In this document: piece by piece, positions 5,336-7,766 of the stretch
How the letters are laid out: each line of letters opens with the position of its first letter
How positions within the stretch are numbered: position 1 is the first letter of the stretch
DNA from: SURF-13 sp038924245
Lineage (GTDB): Bacteria > Pseudomonadota > Gammaproteobacteria > SURF-13
NCBI GenBank assembly: GCA_038924245.1
Contig: JBCKVB010000048.1
Span: forward strand, 1 to 7,766
Direction: 5' to 3'
Length of the DNA stretch: 7,766 nucleotides
The notes under the pieces: generated by a model
The model's database searches: none
What the model was told of the DNA's origin: nothing
What the model saw: only the letters and a program-made list of their open reading frames with translations
Translations under genes and position numbers: made by a program

Positions 5336-5636
5336 AAGCGACGCCTTCAAGGCCATCCATGCGTCGGCTACTGCTCTGCACAAGGTTGGCGCGATCGACA
5401 AAGCGACTATGCGCGAATTCGATGCATCGTGCATTGCCGTACTCACTGCGCTTGAGCCAACGCAAATCAAGCGCATTCGTGAGCGAGCGCATGTGAGCCA
5501 GCCCGTATTCGCCCGCTACCTCAATACGAGTGAATCGACTGTCCAAAAGTGGGAGACCGGCGTTAAGCAACCCAGCGGCATGGCGCTTAAGCTGCTTTCC
5601 GTTGTTGAAAAGCATGGCTTGAAGGTGCTGGCTTAA
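5313..5636 (+). CDS. XRE-type antitoxin of module M5 (HigA/NadS-like)
   Basis: The 107-residue protein has a helical N-terminal half (about 1-48) and a helix-turn-helix at about 50-105 (RIRERAHVSQPVFARYLNTS, then TVQKWETG and KQPSG). It belongs to the COG2944-type regulators that serve as antitoxins to RelE/HigB toxins encoded immediately upstream. GGAG (5302-5305) is well placed for the ATG at 5313, unlike the toxin gene, so the antitoxin should be translated more strongly. It is related to the M1 antitoxin in the same region (VFARYL, WE-G). The TAA at 5634-5636 is followed at the next base by epimerase piece D. Confidence 0.9.
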   Translation: MTTKSKFKSDAFKAIHASATALHKVGAIDKATMREFDASCIAVLTALEPTQIKRIRERAHVSQPVFARYLNTSESTVQKWETGVKQPSGMALKLLSVVEKHGLKVLA

Positions 5637-5792
5637 CCAGGCAACTTTGACATCATTGATGTGCTGGCTTAAACGCGGCGTGCCCTTGCCGCTGGGCGCC
5701 ATTCATAACCAACGCAGTCTGGTGGCGCTGGATAACCTGGTGGATCTGATTGTGACCTGTCTGCATCATCCTGCGGCGGCTAACCAGACATT
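5637..5792 (+). pseudogene. Epimerase middle piece D
   Basis: Bases 5637 to about 5792 correspond to about 2007-2160 of the full gene, residues 174-224. The best stretch reads LKRGVPLPLGAIHNQRSLVA, then DNLVDLIVTCLHHPAAANQT. Identity is lower than for B and C (about 78% by hand). A 1-base insertion near 5651 breaks the frame at the left end. It starts directly after the M5 antitoxin stop and ends at the NQT codons, exactly where piece E (6446-6540) resumes on the other side of module M6. Confidence 0.92.
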
Positions 5793-5911
5793 GAGGAAGG
5801 TGTCTCACTTCATTCTGGCACGGGGGCCCGCGCCACTCACCTTTATTCCGTATCGACTTCCTTTTTGCCATCCTTCGGGCGTAAAATGCCACGACGACGA
5901 GCGGGGGTGTT
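5793..5911 (+). promoter_or_regulatory. Leader region of module M6, with hairpin
   Basis: A compact fold is possible: AAGGTG (5797-5802) with CACCTT (5838-5843), enclosing TGGC.CGG / CCG.GCCA (5816-5835). TAAAAT at 5882-5887 could be a -10 box, but no good -35 is at the right distance (TTGCCA at 5865-5870 is too close, 11 bp). GGGGG (5903-5907) is the ribosome-binding site for the ATG at 5912. The start of this stretch is the left boundary of the insertion that splits the epimerase piece. Confidence 0.35.
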
Positions 5912-6178
5912 ATGAGCGAAACTTCACATTCAGCAATCAATGAAAAGCGCGGCGCGGCGCTACATATTGACATCAGCGAGGCCAAATTGGTGGCCGAGCT
6001 ACAGCGGGAAGCCAAGCGCAAAAAGCAAAGCCCAGCGCAACTGGTTAGCAGAATCCTCGAAGAATACCTGGAGGAGCTAGAAGATTACCGCGCCCTTAAG
6101 GCCGCTACCCGGCGCGACAAGGGCAAGGCCAACCTCCCGGCCGCCGAAGTATTCCGTCGCAATGGTTTGGAAGGTTGA
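5912..6178 (+). CDS. RelB-like/ribbon-helix-helix antitoxin of module M6
   Basis: The 88-residue product has a predicted beta strand and two helices at about 15-55 (AALHIDISEAKLVAELQREA, then SPAQLVSRILEEYLEEL), the ribbon-helix-helix arrangement of a dimeric DNA-binding antitoxin. A basic linker follows (ALKAATRRDKGKANLP), then a short C-terminal segment for toxin binding. A G-rich ribosome-binding site (5903-5907) lies 4 nt before the ATG. The gene overlaps the toxin by 17 bases. It should neutralise the RelE-like partner and repress the operon, although I see no clear operator. Confidence 0.82.
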   Translation: MSETSHSAINEKRGAALHIDISEAKLVAELQREAKRKKQSPAQLVSRILEEYLEELEDYRALKAATRRDKGKANLPAAEVFRRNGLEG

Positions 6179-6425
6179 CCTCACCCCTTCGGCGGGTAAA
6201 GGGTTTGACAAACTGGATAAACCTGTTCAGAAACGTATTCGGGAATTCGTTAAGGAACTGGAAAAGACCGACAACCCGCGCCTGATGCTCGAACCCTACA
6301 GCGGACCGCTGGCCGGTTACTGGAAAAAGCGTTTTGGCGATTACCGCATCATCTGCGATATTCAAGACAAGATCGTAACCGTCCTTATCGTGAATGTCGG
6401 CCATCGCAGCAAGGTTTACCGCTAG
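6162..6425 (+). CDS. RelE-like mRNA interferase toxin of module M6
   Basis: At 87 residues this is a standard-length RelE/ParE-superfamily toxin: VWKVDLTPSAGKGFDKLDK at 2-20, the helix pair to about residue 36, and the core GYWKKRFGDYRIICDI (52-67) ending in VNVGHRSKVYR (77-87). Basic and aromatic residues at catalytic-type positions are present: R57, R62, H81, R82 and Y86. It would cleave mRNA in the ribosomal A site. No lesion is visible, so it is probably functional. It is co-transcribed with the antitoxin through a 17-base overlap. The stop at 6423-6425 is followed by GAACAAAGG twice (6425-6433, 6438-6446) and then epimerase piece E. Confidence 0.92.
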   Translation: MVWKVDLTPSAGKGFDKLDKPVQKRIREFVKELEKTDNPRLMLEPYSGPLAGYWKKRFGDYRIICDIQDKIVTVLIVNVGHRSKVYR

Positions 6426-6445
6426 AACAAAGGCGCTGAACAAAG

Positions 6446-6540
6446 GGGACGCACACCTTTTATCAGCGATGGGGAGGACCTTTCCACCACGGCGCTGCTG
6501 CGATGCACGTGCGGCGGCGTGGGACAGACCCGCGCGTTTA
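6446..6540 (+). pseudogene. Epimerase piece E, with shared 11-base left flank
   Basis: After GGGACGCACAC (6446-6456, identical to 613-623) the sequence encodes SDGEDLSTTALLR (about 6465-6503), matching residues 228-240 of the epimerase. Weaker similarity continues to about 6540 (GLGRPARL region, frame disturbed). Two bases are missing in the T-run relative to remnant F. It begins at the codon where piece D stops, so D and E together look like one epimerase fragment split by module M6. Confidence 0.85.
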
Positions 6541-6547
6541 CAGATGA

Positions 6548-6603
6548 GGACTGAGGACTGAGGGGAAAAATCAGGGCTGGGGACTAAGGGCTGGGGACTG
6601 GGG
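6548..6603. repeat. Degenerate heptamer array (GGACTGA/GGGCTGG), left
   Basis: Six 7-base units are recognisable: GGACTGA at 6548 and 6555, GGGCTGG at 6574, GGACTAA at 6581, GGGCTGG at 6588 and GGACTGG at 6595. A GGGGAAAAATCA interruption follows the second. The same units and a similar interruption occur at 7591-7668 in the same orientation. The two arrays bracket module M7. Confidence 0.85.
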
Positions 6604-6627
6604 CGCGCGGCTGAAGGCGCTCCTACA
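6603..6627 (-). repeat. REP-type palindrome overlapping the toxin stop
   Basis: On the minus strand this reads TGTAGGAGCGCC, then TTCAGCCGCGCG. It is a one-mismatch variant of the GGAGCGGCTTCAGCC-type REP element I know from Pseudomonas and Xanthomonas relatives. Its TAG is the stop codon of the M7 toxin (6623-6625). It is adjacent to the heptamer array. Confidence 0.6.
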
Positions 6628-7147
6628 GAGGAAAACGCAGTCGCGAAAAGTTGCGCCCACCGAGAATCGCCCGACGCTCGATCTCTACGGCCGATTCCAG
6701 CCAGCCGCGCTGTTCGAGGAAAATCAGAAAGGCGCGCGTCGTGACCTTGCGGCAGTTGTCCGGCAGCAGGAAGCTGGGACGGGCGATCTTGTGATCCTCG
6801 AACAGAAAGACGCCGGTGCGTGACGGAATCGCCAGCGCAAAATCGTTCATCGCCTCTTGAATGGCGAGTTCTCCGAAGTTTGATTTTTTCGGTAACACTT
6901 CCCCGCCGGATGTTCGCTGCTGGTAGTACTGGTACGTCTTGGTAGACAAGACGGGTAACTTGTTTTTTCTCGCCCATGCGTCGATGCGCTCGCTAGTTGG
7001 TGTCTGGTTGCGCGTCACCTCATGCAACACCATATCCACCAGTTCGACTGACCAGCCTGGTTTGAAGAGCACATCCAACGCATCGGCGTAGGCCAGCGTG
7101 ATGAGCGGTCCGGCATCCGGCAACAGGGCAAGCGTTTCAGCCGCCAC
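6623..7147 (-). CDS. PIN-like toxin of module M7
   Basis: This 174-residue minus-strand product resembles PIN-like putative nuclease toxins. An N-terminal LLPDAGPLITLAYADALDVL (8-27) places D11 in the usual first-strand position. E43 lies in MVLHEVTRN, E93 in the helix FGELAIQEAM (91-100), and E117-D118 in VFLFEDHKI, giving the acidic set expected for metal binding. The C-terminal part (RAFLIFLEQRGWLE) is typical of this subgroup. The start is a GTG at 7145-7147, 3 nt after the antitoxin stop, with GGTGAAG in the end of the antitoxin gene serving as Shine-Dalgarno. The stop lies within a REP-like element, so the last residues may differ from relatives. It is on the opposite strand from all other modules. 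Confidence 0.75.
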   Translation of the reverse strand: MAAETLALLPDAGPLITLAYADALDVLFKPGWSVELVDMVLHEVTRNQTPTSERIDAWARKNKLPVLSTKTYQYYQQRTSGGEVLPKKSNFGELAIQEAMNDFALAIPSRTGVFLFEDHKIARPSFLLPDNCRKVTTRAFLIFLEQRGWLESAVEIERRAILGGRNFSRLRFPL

Positions 7148-7150
7148 AGA

Positions 7151-7498
7151 TTACTTCACCAACGCATGCAGACTAGCGGCCATTCCCCGTGTGGCAAGTT
7201 CGGGGATACGCGGCATGGGCAGATGAGCCTGCGCCATGAGCAGGAACACATCCTCTTGACTGTCGATGCCCAGTGTGTTCATGGCGGTGAGATCGTCGAT
7301 GCGACCGAGGGAAAAGTCGAGCAGTGTCTTGAAGTTCTGGTTACCGCTCACTTCCGCGGCTTCGAAGGTTTCGACGAGGTAACGCAACTCGGCGTTGAAC
7401 AAGGCGTTGATTGACGTGTCTGACTTGGCGGCAATGACCTTGGCTCGTTTGAGCAACTCTCGATCCACCGCCCCCGTGAAGTTCACCGTTGCTGACAT
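7151..7498 (-). CDS. Ribbon-helix-helix antitoxin of module M7
   Basis: The 115-residue product starts MSATVNFTGAVDRELLKRAK and continues with an SINALFNAELRYLVETFEAA helix at about 29-48, the ribbon-helix-helix pattern of VapB-like antitoxins. The remaining half (about 55-115; TLLDFSLGRIDDL, then EDVFLLMAQAHLPMPR) would contact the PIN-like toxin encoded 3 nt downstream. GGGAG (complement of 7505-7509) is a good ribosome-binding site 6 nt before the ATG. Bases 7499-7590 upstream hold only the weak promoter listed separately. The module is intact. Confidence 0.85.
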   Translation of the reverse strand: MSATVNFTGAVDRELLKRAKVIAAKSDTSINALFNAELRYLVETFEAAEVSGNQNFKTLLDFSLGRIDDLTAMNTLGIDSQEDVFLLMAQAHLPMPRIPELATRGMAASLHALVK

Positions 7499-7521
7499 GA
7501 CACTCTCCCATTCTTAATGAA

Positions 7522-7541
7522 ACACATGAATAAGTGTAGCA
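7522..7541 (-). promoter_or_regulatory. Possible extended -10 promoter of module M7
   Basis: Read on the minus strand, TGCTACACT (complement of 7533-7541) is an extended -10 box with no good -35 (AGATTC at the expected place). An imperfect repeat, ACAC/GTGT (7522-7525 and 7534-7537), overlaps it and might be an operator. The leader would be about 28 nt and include GGGAG. Confidence 0.35.
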
Positions 7542-7590
7542 CATAATAACGTGCCGAATCTAGTTGTCCGCTTGGATGAGGGGAAAGCTA

Positions 7591-7668
7591 GGACTGAGGG
7601 GGGGGCAGGACTAAGGGCTGAGGACTGGGGGGAAAAACAGGACTAAGGACTGAAGGACTAAGGGCTGA
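7591..7668. repeat. Degenerate heptamer array (GGACTGA/GGGCTGA), right
   Basis: Units GGACTGA (7591), GGACTAA (7608), GGGCTGA (7615), GGACTGG (7622), GGACTAA (7640), GGACTGA (7647), GGACTAA (7655) and GGGCTGA (7662) are broken by G-runs and a GGGGAAAAACA insert. It has the same unit and orientation as 6548-6603. No coding frame is evident across it. Confidence 0.85.
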
Positions 7669-7683
7669 CAAAGCCGGTGAGGG

Positions 7684-7766
7684 GTGAGGGGTGCGTGGAC
7701 GGAAGCAATTCGTTGGACGATCAAGGTATCCCTGGAAACCGATCTTTCCCTGCGCGGGTTTCTGGG
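7684..7766 (+). CDS. N-terminus of a probable ribbon-helix-helix antitoxin (cut by window edge)
   Basis: From a GTG at 7684 the frame stays open to the window end and reads RWTIKVSLETDLSLRGFLG at about 10-28. This resembles short ribbon-helix-helix proteins beginning with (V)RWTVKVS-ETDL that I associate with TA modules. A TGA at 7678-7680 limits the frame. GTG 7684 is the only ordinary start, and GGTGAG at 7675-7680 could serve as its ribosome-binding site. Only about 27 codons are visible, so neither partner nor full identity can be judged. If correct, it is the eighth module of the array. Confidence 0.45.
   Translation, partial: MRGAWTEAIRWTIKVSLETDLSLRGFL

Noticed and set aside
4724..5651. 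AACTTTGACA shared by the M4-C junction (4724-4733) and the start of piece D (5643-5652)
   Set aside because: Many 10-base repeats are expected by chance in 7.8 kb, and the flanks do not match.
5647..5943. Plus-strand open frame of 98 codons starting in piece D
   Set aside because: Its first part is the epimerase fragment and the rest is the M6 leader in a frame unrelated to the RelB-like start; no independent support.
6105..6977. Long minus-strand open frame of 290 codons across RelBE, remnant E and the M7 toxin
   Set aside because: It runs antisense through the intact RelBE pair, the heptamer array and another frame of the PIN-like toxin, with low-complexity composition and no recognisable domain.
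7569..7583. CGCTTGGATGAGGGG, resembling CGCTGGATGAGGGG of the epimerase tail
   Set aside because: The match is only about 15 bases with a 1-base insertion in G-rich sequence, and similarity stops at once on both sides. It could be a further remnant but is not distinguishable from chance.
6548..7668. Heptamer arrays as a possible CRISPR
   Set aside because: Units are 7 bases and adjacent, with no uniform unique spacers, and no cas genes are nearby.

Overview
The window reads as a toxin-antitoxin (TA) island from a Gram-negative proteobacterium. Codon choice, moderate GC and REP-type palindromes fit a betaproteobacterium (for example Nitrosomonadales or Rhodocyclales), but that placement is inference. 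Nearly all coding capacity is TA modules. The single clear exception is a sugar-nucleotide epimerase/dehydratase of the kind found in O-antigen or capsule clusters (1488-2417).

Layout, left to right: terminator of an unseen upstream gene (72-93); M1, a RelE-type toxin with an internal deletion plus intact NadS-like antitoxin (143-588); epimerase scrap F (613-654); M2, intact VapBC (717-1405); the full epimerase, A (1488-2417); M3, Phd-type antitoxin plus frameshifted PIN toxin (2522-3224); a palindromic repeat and epimerase tail copy B (3298-3421); M4, XRE regulator plus AbiEii-like nucleotidyltransferase (3531-4719); epimerase tail copy C (4741-4920); M5, RelE/HigB-like toxin plus XRE antitoxin (4952-5636); epimerase middle piece D (5637-5792); M6, RelBE-like pair (5912-6425); epimerase piece E (6446-6540); GGACTGA-type heptamer array; M7, RHH antitoxin plus PIN-like toxin on the minus strand (6623-7498); second heptamer array; start of a probable RHH antitoxin cut by the window edge (7684-7766).

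The main observation is the regular alternation: from M1 to M6 every TA module is separated from the next by the epimerase gene or a piece of it. The pieces are 3'-half fragments, about 78-95% identical to the resident gene by hand comparison. They have recurring breakpoints. A and B diverge from C at the same base. E and F start at the same codon behind the same 11-base flank. RelBE (M6) lies between D and E, which join up at that same codon. This looks like an accretion array in which TA cassettes repeatedly entered or recombined through the 3' half of one epimerase gene, while a full-length copy was kept.

Regulation is visible for several modules: palindromes overlap or flank the promoters of M1-M5. 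The toxin-first modules M1 and M5 have the toxin ATG 5-6 nt behind the -10 box, so the toxin is probably translated from a leaderless message, while the second-gene antitoxin has a Shine-Dalgarno sequence. Two of seven toxins (M1, M3) are broken while their antitoxins remain intact, as expected where relic modules are losing toxicity.
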